A stretch of 64,000 nt of DNA from assembly GCF_014698995.1 (NCBI RefSeq), contig NZ_JACWZZ010000001.1:558001-622000 (forward strand), written 5' to 3'. The notes beneath the pieces are model-generated. The model was not told the DNA's origin and ran no database searches. It saw only the letters and a list, made by a program, of their open reading frames with translations. The stretch comes from Hymenobacter duratus. GTDB taxonomy: Bacteria > Bacteroidota > Bacteroidia > Cytophagales > Hymenobacteraceae. Positions 34,185-42,169 of this stretch are shown in pieces (position 1 is the first letter of the stretch; every line of letters begins with the position of its first letter). The position numbers and the translations under genes are program-made.

Positions 34185-36593
34185 ATGAACCGTACCATCA
34201 AAAAAGTAGCCGTATTGGGCTCCGGGGTGATGGGCTCGCGCATTGCGTGCCACTTCGCCAACATCGGTGTGCAGGTGCTGCTGCTCGACATTGCGCCCAA
34301 GGAACTGCTGCCCGCCGAGGAGGCCAAAGGCCTGAAGCTGGACAACCCGGCCGTGAAGAACCGCATCGTGAATGCCTCGTTGCAGGCAGCCGTGGCGGCC
34401 AACCCGTCGCCGCTGTACCGCAAGGCTGATGCCACGCGTATCAAGACCGGCAACTTCGACGATAACCTCAAGGACATTGCCGGCTGCGACTGGACGATTG
34501 AGGTGGTAGTGGAACGTCTCGACATCAAAAAGAGCCTGTTTGAGCGCGTGGAGCAGTACCGCAAGCCCGGTACGCTCATCACCTCGAACACCTCGGGCAT
34601 TCCGATTCACATGATGACGGAAGGTCGTTCCGACAACTTCCGCAAGCACTTCTGCGGCACGCACTTCTTCAACCCGCCCCGATACCTGAAGCTGCTCGAA
34701 ATCATCCCGACGCCGGAAACCGACAAGTCGGTGGTGGATTTCCTGATGCATTACGGCGACCTGTACCTGGGCAAAACCACGGTACTGGCCAAGGATACGC
34801 CCGCCTTCATTGCCAACCGCGTGGGCGTTTTCGCCATCATGGACGTGGTGCAGGTGATGAGCGAGCTGGGCCTGACGGTGGAGGAAGTGGACAAGCTGAC
34901 CGGGCCGGTTATCGGCCACGCCAAGTCGGCCACGTTCCGCACCTCCGACGTGGTGGGTCTGGATACGATGATCAACGTGGCCAACGGCCTCGCCCAGAAC
35001 CTGCCCAACGACGAAGCCAAGCACGTGTTCCAGCTGCCCGACTTCATCAAGAAGATGGCCGAGAACAAGTGGCTGGGCGACAAAACCGCCCAGGGCTTCT
35101 ACAAGAAAGTGAAGGGCGCCAGCGGTAAGTCGGAAATCCAGGCTCTCGACCTAAACACGCTGGAATACAAGCCCAGCGCCAAGGTGAAATTTGCCACCCT
35201 GGAAGCCACCAAGCCGATTGAAAAGCTGGCGGACCGCTTCAAGGTGCTGGCCGCCGGCAAAGACAAGGCCGGGGACTTCTACCGCAAGACCTTCGCGGGC
35301 CTGTTTGCCTACGTGAGCAACCGGATTCCGGAAATCACCGACTCGCTCTACAAGATTGACGACGCCCTGCGCGCCGGCTTCGGCTGGGACCTGGGCCCCT
35401 TCGAAACCTGGGATGCCTTGGGCGTGCAGAAGGGTCTGGAGCTGGCTAAGGCTGAAGGCAAAACCGTAGCGCCGTGGGTGGAGGAGATGGTAGCTGCCGG
35501 CCACACCGCCTTCTACAAAGTGAGCGAAGCGGGCGTGAAGCAGTTTTACGACATCGAGTCGAAGAGCTACCAGGCCATTCCGGGCATGGAGAACTTTATC
35601 ATTCTGGACAACCTGCGCGCCACGGGCAAAGTGCTGTGGAAAAACGCCGGGGCCTCGGTGCTCGACATGGGCGACGGTATCCTGAACGTGGAGTTCCACT
35701 CGAAGATGAACGCGCTGGGTTCCGACGTCATCCAAGGCCTATTGAAAGGCGTGGAGCTGGCCGAAAAGGACTTCCGCGGCCTCGTGGTGGGCAACGACGC
35801 GCCGAACTTCTCGGCCGGTGCCAACCTGGGCCTCGTGTACATGTTCGCGTTGGACCAGGAGTACGACGAGTTGAACCTGATGATTGCCCAGTTCCAGCAG
35901 GCCATGATGCGGATGCGCTACAGCAGCATTCCGGTGGTGGGCGCGCCCCACGGCCTGGCCCTGGGCGGCGGCTGCGAGCTGAACCTGCACTGCGACCGGG
36001 TGGTAGCGGCGGCCGAAACCTACATGGGCCTCGTGGAATTCGGCGTGGGCCTGATTCCGGGCGGCGGCGGCACCAAGGAAATGACTTTGCGCACCGCCCT
36101 CAAGTACGAGGAAGGCGAGCCGGAGTACAACCTGCTGCGCAACGCCTTCATGACGGTGAGCACCGCCAAGGTATCCACCTCGGCCCACGAAGCCTTCGAC
36201 CTGGGCTTCCTGCGCCGCGGCGACGAAGTGGTGGTGAACTCCAACCGCGTACTGGCCCAGGCCAAAGCCGCCGCCATTGAGCTGGCTGAGGATGGCTACA
36301 CCCAGCCGCTGCAGAAAACCAACATCAAGGTGCAGGGCAAAGGCGCCCTGGGCATGTTCCTGACCGGCGTACACGCCATGAAGGAAGGCCGCTACATCTC
36401 CGACCACGACGTGAAGATTGCCAACAAGCTGGCTTACATCATGTGCGGCGGCGACCTGAGCAGCCCCACCGAAGTATCGGAGCAGTACCTGCTGGACCTG
36501 GAGCGCGAAGCCTTCCTCAGCCTCACCGGCGAACGGAAAACGCTGGAGCGGATTCAGTCGATTCTGACGACCGGCAAACCCTTGAGAAACTAG
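34185..36593 (+). CDS. 3-hydroxyacyl-CoA dehydrogenase / enoyl-CoA hydratase fusion
   Basis: Catalyses two consecutive steps of fatty-acid beta-oxidation: hydration of enoyl-CoA and NAD-dependent oxidation of 3-hydroxyacyl-CoA. The 802-residue product has the dehydrogenase first (KVAVLGSGVMGSRIACHFAN at 7-26, Rossmann GxGxxG; FNPPRYLKLLEIIP; NRVGVFAIMD), then the crotonase domain from about residue 480 (NDAPNFSAGANL; GLALGGGCELNLHCDRVVAA; VGLIPGGGGTKEM). This order is the reverse of E. coli FadB and is common in Bacteroidota and Deltaproteobacteria. It is followed by the thiolase gene. Confidence 0.94.
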   Translation: MNRTIKKVAVLGSGVMGSRIACHFANIGVQVLLLDIAPKELLPAEEAKGLKLDNPAVKNRIVNASLQAAVAANPSPLYRKADATRIKTGNFDDNLKDIAGCDWTIEVVVERLDIKKSLFERVEQYRKPGTLITSNTSGIPIHMMTEGRSDNFRKHFCGTHFFNPPRYLKLLEIIPTPETDKSVVDFLMHYGDLYLGKTTVLAKDTPAFIANRVGVFAIMDVVQVMSELGLTVEEVDKLTGPVIGHAKSATFRTSDVVGLDTMINVANGLAQNLPNDEAKHVFQLPDFIKKMAENKWLGDKTAQGFYKKVKGASGKSEIQALDLNTLEYKPSAKVKFATLEATKPIEKLADRFKVLAAGKDKAGDFYRKTFAGLFAYVSNRIPEITDSLYKIDDALRAGFGWDLGPFETWDALGVQKGLELAKAEGKTVAPWVEEMVAAGHTAFYKVSEAGVKQFYDIESKSYQAIPGMENFIILDNLRATGKVLWKNAGASVLDMGDGILNVEFHSKMNALGSDVIQGLLKGVELAEKDFRGLVVGNDAPNFSAGANLGLVYMFALDQEYDELNLMIAQFQQAMMRMRYSSIPVVGAPHGLALGGGCELNLHCDRVVAAAETYMGLVEFGVGLIPGGGGTKEMTLRTALKYEEGEPEYNLLRNAFMTVSTAKVSTSAHEAFDLGFLRRGDEVVVNSNRVLAQAKAAAIELAEDGYTQPLQKTNIKVQGKGALGMFLTGVHAMKEGRYISDHDVKIANKLAYIMCGGDLSSPTEVSEQYLLDLEREAFLSLTGERKTLERIQSILTTGKPLRN

Positions 36594-36608
36594 AGCTAGA
36601 AGTTAGTT

Positions 36609-36726
36609 CCCCTCCTTGGAAAGGAGGGGCTAGGGGTGGTTGAATGACGCCAGAACAATGCTAGAGCTAACTCTAACTATCGTTCAACCAATCAACCACC
36701 CCCAACCCCTCCTTTCCAAGGAGGGG
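36609..36726. repeat. Intergenic inverted repeat (CCCCTCCTTGG family)
   Basis: Arms of 35 bases (36609-36643 and 36692-36726) are inverted copies with two mismatches, and each arm is itself a hairpin (CCCCTCCTT-GGA-AAGGAGGGG). The element sits between fadB and fadA within a probable operon. Confidence 0.8.
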
Positions 36727-36771
36727 AGCTAGCCAACCTCTACTTCCCCACCTTCTCTTAGACTTGAAACC

Positions 36772-37950
36772 ATGAACGCATATATCGTAGCCGGTTACCG
36801 CACGGCCGTTGGCAAGGCCAACCGTGGCGGTTTCCGCTTCACCCGCCCCGATGACCTCGCCGCCGACGTCATCAAGCACCTGGTGGCCTCGGTGCCCCAG
36901 CTGGACCCCACCCGCATCGACGACGTGATTGTGGGCAACGCCGTACCGGAGGCCGAGCAGGGCCTGCAGATGGGCCGCCTGATTTCGCTTCTGGCCTTGC
37001 CGATGAACGTGTCGGGCCTCATTGTGAACCGTTACTGCGGCTCCGGCGTGGAAACCATTGCTATGGCCGCCGGTAAAATTGCCGCCGGCATGGCCGACTG
37101 CATCGTGGCCGGTGGTACCGAGAGCATGAGTCTGGTGCCCACCGTGGGCTGGAAAACCGTGCCCAACTACAAGCTCGCCCAGCAGCACCCCGACTACTAC
37201 CTCGGCATGGGCCTCACCGCCGAAGCCGTAGCCCAGGATTATAAAATTACCCGCGAAGACCAGGACCAGTTCGCCTACAACTCGCACCAGAAGGCCATCA
37301 AAGCCATTCAGGAAGGCAAGTTCAAGGAGCAGATTGTGCCCGTAACCGTGGAGGAAACCTACCTCGACCAGGCTACTGGCAAAAAGAAAAACCGCTCGTT
37401 CGTAGTCGACACCGACGAAGGCCCCCGCGCCGATACCTCCCTGGAGGCGCTGGGCAAGCTGCGCCCGGTGTTTGCCGCCAACGGCTCGGTAACGGCCGGT
37501 AACTCGTCCCAGACTTCGGATGGTGCTGCCTTCGTTATCGTCATGTCGGAGCGCATGGTGAAGGAGCTGAACCTGGAGCCGATTGCCCGCATGGTGACCT
37601 ACGCCACCGAAGGCATCGACCCGCGCATCATGGGCATGGGCCCCATCAAGGCCGTGCCGAAGGCGCTGCGCCAGGCCGGCATGAAGCTTCAGGATATCGA
37701 CCTGTTTGAGCTGAATGAGGCCTTCGCCTCCCAGAGCCTGGCCGTAATGCGCGAGCTGGACATGGACCAGAGCAAAGTGAACGTGAACGGCGGCGCTATT
37801 GCCCTCGGCCACCCGCTGGGCTGCTCCGGCGCCAAGCTCAGCATCCAGCTGTTCCACGAGCTGCGCGCCCGGGGCCAGAAATACGGCATGGTAACCGCCT
37901 GCGTAGGCGGCGGCCAGGGCGTAGCCGGCATCTACGAGCTGCTGAAGTAG
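36772..37950 (+). CDS. Acetyl-CoA C-acyltransferase (thiolase)
   Basis: The last step of beta-oxidation: cleaves 3-ketoacyl-CoA to acetyl-CoA and a shortened acyl-CoA. The 392-residue product has the nucleophile motif [10 protein letters not shown] (Cys89), [24 protein letters not shown] (His347) and ACVGGGQG (Cys377), i.e. the complete catalytic triad. The long insert with [15 protein letters not shown] around residue 200 is unremarkable. With the upstream fusion protein it forms a trifunctional-type complex. The gap to fadB is 178 bases and carries an inverted repeat. Confidence 0.95.
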   Translation: MNAYIVAGYRTAVGKANRGGFRFTRPDDLAADVIKHLVASVPQLDPTRIDDVIVGNAVPEAEQGLQMGRLISLLALPMNVSGLIVNRYCGSGVETIAMAAGKIAAGMADCIVAGGTESMSLVPTVGWKTVPNYKLAQQHPDYYLGMGLTAEAVAQDYKITREDQDQFAYNSHQKAIKAIQEGKFKEQIVPVTVEETYLDQATGKKKNRSFVVDTDEGPRADTSLEALGKLRPVFAANGSVTAGNSSQTSDGAAFVIVMSERMVKELNLEPIARMVTYATEGIDPRIMGMGPIKAVPKALRQAGMKLQDIDLFELNEAFASQSLAVMRELDMDQSKVNVNGGAIALGHPLGCSGAKLSIQLFHELRARGQKYGMVTACVGGGQGVAGIYELLK

Positions 37951-37955
37951 CACAT

Positions 37956-38032
37956 GCTTTAGCTTGTGCCGTGGGCGGCCCGAAGCCCAGCTTCGGACGG
38001 AAAACTCAGCCGCTCACGGCACAAGCCAAAGC
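37956..38032. repeat. Intergenic inverted repeat after thiolase
   Basis: Arms GCTTTAGCTTGTGCCGTG (37956-37973) and CACGGCACAAGCCAAAGC (38015-38032) differ at one position. The centre contains a small extra hairpin, CGAAGCCCAGCTTCG. Confidence 0.7.
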
Positions 38033-38040
38033 TGCGTGGT

Positions 38041-38155
38041 CAGAACGGTGTAGAGACGCAACATTTTGCGTCTCGTCGTTGCTGACGTTGTTCGATAGGC
38101 TCATGCCTACTCGTTCAACTAGGAGTCGCAAAATATTGCGTCTCTACACGTTCTG
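38041..38155. repeat. Intergenic inverted repeat (GTAGAGACGC family), copy 1
   Basis: Arms 38041-38074 and 38123-38155 are inverted, starting CAGAACGGTGTAGAGACGC, with a few mismatches. Each arm contains its own small palindrome (GAGACGCAA...TTGCGTCTC). A second copy lies at 40326-40472. Confidence 0.75.
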
Positions 38156-38165
38156 CCGAACCGCA

Positions 38166-38201
38166 AAAAGAAACCCCACATCAAACTGGGGTTTTCTTTT
38201 C
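38166..38201 (+). terminator. Terminator after fad genes
   Basis: AAAAGAAACCCCA and TGGGGTTTTCTTTT pair around CATCAAAC. It ends the MarR-fadB-fadA unit just before the second MarR-type operator. Confidence 0.75.
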
Positions 38202-38207
38202 GTGAAC

Positions 38208-38241
38208 TAGTCGGCAAGCATAACAAATTTTTGTATCTTTC
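38208..38241 (+). promoter_or_regulatory. Putative MarR operator and promoter, copy 2
   Basis: TAGTCGGCAAGCATAACA (38208-38225) matches copy 1 at 16 of 18 positions and is followed after the same 8 bases by TATCTTTC (38234-38241). It precedes the acyl-CoA dehydrogenase gene by about 105 bases. Confidence 0.55.
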
Positions 38242-38346
38242 GGTACGACAAAACAACGGGGCTTACTTGCCGGTAAATAGTAGGTAAGCCGAGTAGTTTC
38301 TCTTCTTTTTGACTTCGAATTTTCCCACATCAACCCTCACCCGGTC

Positions 38347-40134
38347 ATGGAAGTAACCAACCAACTTGTGAAAGGCGGCGAGTTTATCATCAAGGAAACC
38401 GACGCCCAGGACGTATTCACGCCCGCCGATTTTTCGGAGGAGCAGAACATGATGCACCAGACCGCTCTCGACTTCGTGGAGAAGGAGGTGACGCCGCTGC
38501 TGGACCGCCTCGATAACCACGAGGAAGGCCTCATGCGCGGCCTGATGGAAAAGGCCGGCGAGCTGGGCCTGTTCGGCGTGAGCGTACCCGAGCAATATGG
38601 CGGACTGGACATGGACTTCCCCACGTCGCTGCGCGTGACGGAGGGTGTGGGTGGTGGCCACTCGTTCCCGGTGGCCTTCGCGGCCCACACGGGCATTGCC
38701 ATGCTGCCTATTCTGTACTTCGGTAACGAGGAGCAGAAGGCTAAATACCTGCCAGGCCTCACCAACGGTGAGCTGATGGGTGCCTACTGCCTCACCGAGC
38801 CTGGCTCCGGTTCCGACGCCCTGGGTGCCAAAACCAAAGCCATGCCCACCGAGGACGGCGAGCATTACGTGCTCAACGGCCAGAAAATGTGGATTACGAA
38901 CGGTGGTTTCGCCGACGTATTCATCGTGTTTGCTCAGGTGGATGGTGACAAGTTCACCGGCTTCATCATCGAGAAAGAAACGCCCGGCCTGAGCCTCGGC
39001 AACGAGGAGCACAAGATGGGCATCAAGGGTTCCTCGACCCGTCAGGTGTTCCTGTCCGACGTGAAAGTGCCGAAATCGGCGGTGCTGGGCGAGATTGGCA
39101 AAGGCCACCTCATTGCCTTCAACATCCTGAACATCGGCCGCATTAAGCTGGCTGCCGCTTGCCTGGGTGCTACCAAAATGGCCGCTACGCTGAGCGTGAA
39201 ATACGCCAACGAGCGGGTGCAGTTCAAGCTGCCCATCAGCAAGTTCGGCGCTATCAAGTACAAGCTGGCCCAGCAGGCCGTGCGGATTTACGCCGTAGAA
39301 TCGGCTATTTACCGCGCCGGCATGGACATCTTCCGCATGGAGCAGGAGCTGCTCAGCAAAGGCCAGAGCCACAACGAGGCCCTGCTGGGGGCTGCCCGCG
39401 AGTTTGCTGTGGAGTGCGCCATTCTGAAAGTGGAAGGCTCAGAAGTGCTCGACTACGTGGTGGATGAAGGCGTACAGATCTACGGTGGCTACGGCTTCTC
39501 GGCCGATTACCCCATGGACCGCGCCTACCGGGATTCGCGCATCAACCGCATCTTCGAGGGTACCAACGAAATCAACCGCATGCTGGCCGTCGACATGATC
39601 CTGAAGAAGGCCATGAAAGGCGAACTGGACCTGATGGGTCCGGCCCAGGCCGTGCAGCAGGAGCTGATGGCCATTCCGGACTTCAATCTGGAAGAGGAAA
39701 CCGGCCTGTTTGCTGCTGAGAAAAAGACCATTGCCAAGCTGAAAAAGGCCATCCTGATGGTAGCTGGTACGGCCGTGCAGAAGTACATGAACTCGCTCGC
39801 CAAAGAGCAGGAAGTACTGATGAACATTGCCGACATGGCCATCAAGGTGTACACCGCCGAAAGCACGTTGCTGCGCGTAGAGAAGGAAGCCGCCACCAAA
39901 GGCGAGGAGGCCGTTTCGACGCAAATCGATATTGCCCGCGTGTACCTCTACGACACTGTGGACCAGGTGAACAAGTTCGGCAAAGACGCCATCGCCACCA
40001 TGACCGAGGGCGACGAGCAGCGCCTCTTGGCCATGGGCCTGAAGCGCTTCACCAAAGCCGACCTCTACAACGCTAAGGAGGCCCGTCGTCGCATTGCCGA
40101 CCACCTCATTGCCGCCAACGAGTACACCTACTAA
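38347..40134 (+). CDS. Acyl-CoA dehydrogenase with C-terminal extension
   Basis: FAD enzyme that oxidises acyl-CoA to trans-2-enoyl-CoA, the first step of beta-oxidation. The 595-residue product has the ordinary dehydrogenase in residues 1-420: AYCLTEPGSGSDALGAKTKA, KMWITNGGFADVFIVFA, and near 385-410 YGGYGFSADYPMDRAYRDSRINRIFEGTNEI, the C-terminal signature (key residues YGGYG, RD, IYEGT-like). The extra 170-odd residues form a helical domain, as in VLCAD/ACAD9-type enzymes. It is separated from fadA by 396 bases of repeats and operator, and likely belongs to the same regulon. Confidence 0.94.
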   Translation: MEVTNQLVKGGEFIIKETDAQDVFTPADFSEEQNMMHQTALDFVEKEVTPLLDRLDNHEEGLMRGLMEKAGELGLFGVSVPEQYGGLDMDFPTSLRVTEGVGGGHSFPVAFAAHTGIAMLPILYFGNEEQKAKYLPGLTNGELMGAYCLTEPGSGSDALGAKTKAMPTEDGEHYVLNGQKMWITNGGFADVFIVFAQVDGDKFTGFIIEKETPGLSLGNEEHKMGIKGSSTRQVFLSDVKVPKSAVLGEIGKGHLIAFNILNIGRIKLAAACLGATKMAATLSVKYANERVQFKLPISKFGAIKYKLAQQAVRIYAVESAIYRAGMDIFRMEQELLSKGQSHNEALLGAAREFAVECAILKVEGSEVLDYVVDEGVQIYGGYGFSADYPMDRAYRDSRINRIFEGTNEINRMLAVDMILKKAMKGELDLMGPAQAVQQELMAIPDFNLEEETGLFAAEKKTIAKLKKAILMVAGTAVQKYMNSLAKEQEVLMNIADMAIKVYTAESTLLRVEKEAATKGEEAVSTQIDIARVYLYDTVDQVNKFGKDAIATMTEGDEQRLLAMGLKRFTKADLYNAKEARRRIADHLIAANEYTY

Positions 40135-40235
40135 GGACCACTGATTAACACGGATTTTTCGCGGATTTCACGGATTTTGTGGACGGTGCTGGCAGGCGCT
40201 TTCTGCGGGTCGTGAAATCGGGGAACCTCAGGAAA

Positions 40236-40277
40236 CAGCAAGCCGCTCCCGGTTCGGGGGCGGCTTGCTGGGTTTTT
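40236..40277 (+). terminator. Terminator after acyl-CoA dehydrogenase
   Basis: CAGCAAGCCGC and GCGGCTTGCTG form an 11-bp stem around a GC-rich loop, followed by GGTTTTTGG. Confidence 0.75.
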
Positions 40278-40325
40278 GGCCTGTTGTCATTCCGACCAAA
40301 GGGAAGAATCTGGGTGATACTACCC

Positions 40326-40472
40326 GAACGATGTAGAGACGCGACCCTTCGCGTCTCGGCGTCCGCGCCGTTCTGGCCTTTGGTTAGCGTGTGAGATGCT
40401 GGGGCCGTTCGGGCCGTTCGCATAAACAACATCAGTAATGACGAGACGCAAATACGCGTCTCTACCTCGTTC
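40326..40472. repeat. Intergenic inverted repeat (GTAGAGACGC family), copy 2
   Basis: Arms 40326-40357 and 40443-40472 are inverted and start GAACGATGTAGAGACGCG. Same family as 38041-38155. A single-armed CATTCCGA-type repeat (about 40285-40315) and a triple CGGATTT motif (40150-40176) stand in the same 426-base gap. Confidence 0.7.
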
Positions 40473-40560
40473 TGGCGGCCTGAAAAACGCAGTTTGGCAC
40501 AACGCCGACGGCCGGGCCGCCGTTTGCTGATACATCTCCCACCTTCAACTCCCTCCAGCT

Positions 40561-41985
40561 ATGGCCAACGAACAGGTACAGGGCAAGGACTTTTACGAGA
40601 GCGTGCTGCGGTTTTACGACCACGCAGCCAGCTTCTCCAAGCTCGACCCCGGCATTATCGCCCAGATCCGGGCCTGCAACAGTATTTATAAGGTCAACTT
40701 TCCGGTGGAGGTAGACGGCCACGTGCAGGTGTTCGAAGGCATCCGGGTGCAGCATAGCCACCACAAGTTGCCCAGCAAGGGCGGTATCCGGTACAGCGTG
40801 TATGTGGATGAGGAGGAGGTAATGGCCCTGGCAACCCTGATGACGTTCAAGTGTGCCCTGGTGGACGTGCCCTTCGGCGGCGCGAAAGGCGGCGTGAAAA
40901 TCAACCCGCGCACCACGCCCGTCAACGTTCTGGAGCGCGTAACGCGACGCTACGCCAGTGAGCTGATCAAGAAAAATCTCATCGGCCCGGGCATGGACGT
41001 GCCGGCGCCAGATTATGGTACCGGCAGCCGCGAAATGGCCTGGATTGCCGATACGTATATGACGTTCAAGTACGGCGACACCAACGCGCTGGGCTGCGTG
41101 ACCGGTAAGCCCGTGGGGCAGGGCGGTATCCGGGGCCGGACCGAGGCCACGGGCCTGGGCGTATTCTATGGTCTGCGCGAGTTGCTACTTGATGAGCCTA
41201 TGCTGAAGAAAGCGGGCCTGAGTAGCGGCATTGCGGGTAAGCGCATCATCGTGCAGGGCTTGGGCAACGTGGGCTACTACGCGGCGCATTTCTGTCAGGA
41301 AGAAGGCGCCCTCATCACTGGCATTGCAGAACGGGAAGGCGGCATCTACAGTGAAAAGGGCCTCGACGTGGCGGCCGTGTTCAAGCACCGCCAGGAAACG
41401 GGCTCTATCATGGGCTTCGCAGGTGCGCAGGATGTGGCTGAGTCGCTGGATTTGCTGGAGTACGAGTGCGACGTGCTGCTGCCCGCCGCCTTGGAAAACC
41501 AGATTCACGAGGGCAATGCGGCCAATATTAAAGCCAAAATTATTGCCGAAGGAGCCAACGGCCCCACCACGCAGGGCGCCGAAAAAATTCTGCTGGAGAA
41601 AGGGATCATCATTCTGCCCGACCTGTATCTGAATGCTGGTGGCGTGACGGTGTCGTACTTCGAGTGGCTGAAAAACCTATCGAACGTGCGCTTTGGCCGC
41701 ATGGGCAAGCGGGCTGAGGAAGGCGCTATGCGCCGTTTGGTAGCTACCATCGAGCGCACTACCGGCAAAACCATCACGCCGGAAGAGCGCCAGCAGATCG
41801 TACACGGCGCCGACGAAATCGACCTCGTGCGCTCCGGCCTTGAGGATACGATGATTACCGCGTACCAGTCCATCCGCAAGGTGATGGAGGACATACCAGG
41901 CATCACTGACCTGCGTACGGCCGCCTTCTACAGCGCCATCGAGAAAATCGGCGTCAGCTATCAGTCCCTAGGCATCTTTCCATAA
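40561..41985 (+). CDS. gdhA: Glutamate dehydrogenase (Glu/Leu/Phe/Val family)
   Basis: Links glutamate and 2-oxoglutarate with NAD(P). The 474-residue product has the substrate-lysine region [10 protein letters not shown] (about 72-81), [17 protein letters not shown] (about 98-114), [21 protein letters not shown], and the dinucleotide motif [12 protein letters not shown] (about 232-243), with AEGANGPTT near 330. Close to the larger NAD-type enzymes by length. The specific amino acid (Glu versus Leu/Phe/Val) is inferred from the strict GGAKGG and APDYGTG motifs and overall length. Confidence 0.9.
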   Translation: MANEQVQGKDFYESVLRFYDHAASFSKLDPGIIAQIRACNSIYKVNFPVEVDGHVQVFEGIRVQHSHHKLPSKGGIRYSVYVDEEEVMALATLMTFKCALVDVPFGGAKGGVKINPRTTPVNVLERVTRRYASELIKKNLIGPGMDVPAPDYGTGSREMAWIADTYMTFKYGDTNALGCVTGKPVGQGGIRGRTEATGLGVFYGLRELLLDEPMLKKAGLSSGIAGKRIIVQGLGNVGYYAAHFCQEEGALITGIAEREGGIYSEKGLDVAAVFKHRQETGSIMGFAGAQDVAESLDLLEYECDVLLPAALENQIHEGNAANIKAKIIAEGANGPTTQGAEKILLEKGIIILPDLYLNAGGVTVSYFEWLKNLSNVRFGRMGKRAEEGAMRRLVATIERTTGKTITPEERQQIVHGADEIDLVRSGLEDTMITAYQSIRKVMEDIPGITDLRTAAFYSAIEKIGVSYQSLGIFP

Positions 41986-41998
41986 ACTGACTGAAATA

Positions 41999-42050
41999 CC
42001 AGCATACAAAAAGCCGCTCCCGGAAACAGGAGCGGCTTTTTGTATGCTGG
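41999..42050. terminator. Terminator after glutamate dehydrogenase
   Basis: CCAGCATACAAAAAGCCGCTCC pairs perfectly with its reverse complement across a short loop. Its right end overlaps the start of the inverted repeat at 42046. Confidence 0.85.
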
Positions 42051-42157
42051 CACTGTCATGCTGAGCTTGCGAAGGACCCTAGTACGGTAGAACGCGTCGT
42101 TCGACGGTAACTCCAACATGATAAGGTCCTTCGCAAGCTCAGCATGACAGTGCCAGC
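42046..42157. repeat. Perfect-arm intergenic inverted repeat
   Basis: Two 33-base arms (42046-42078 and 42125-42157) are exact reverse complements; the left arm starts GCTGGCACTGTCATGCTGAG. The centre is 46 bases. Similar in consensus to the element at 26320-26422 (GTCATnCnGAGCTTG). Confidence 0.85.
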
Positions 42158-42169
42158 TAAGTCCGAGGT

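Noticed and set aside
36673..37953. Long open frame opposite the thiolase gene
   Set aside because: Antisense shadow of a gene with all catalytic motifs; the composition is typical of antisense translation.
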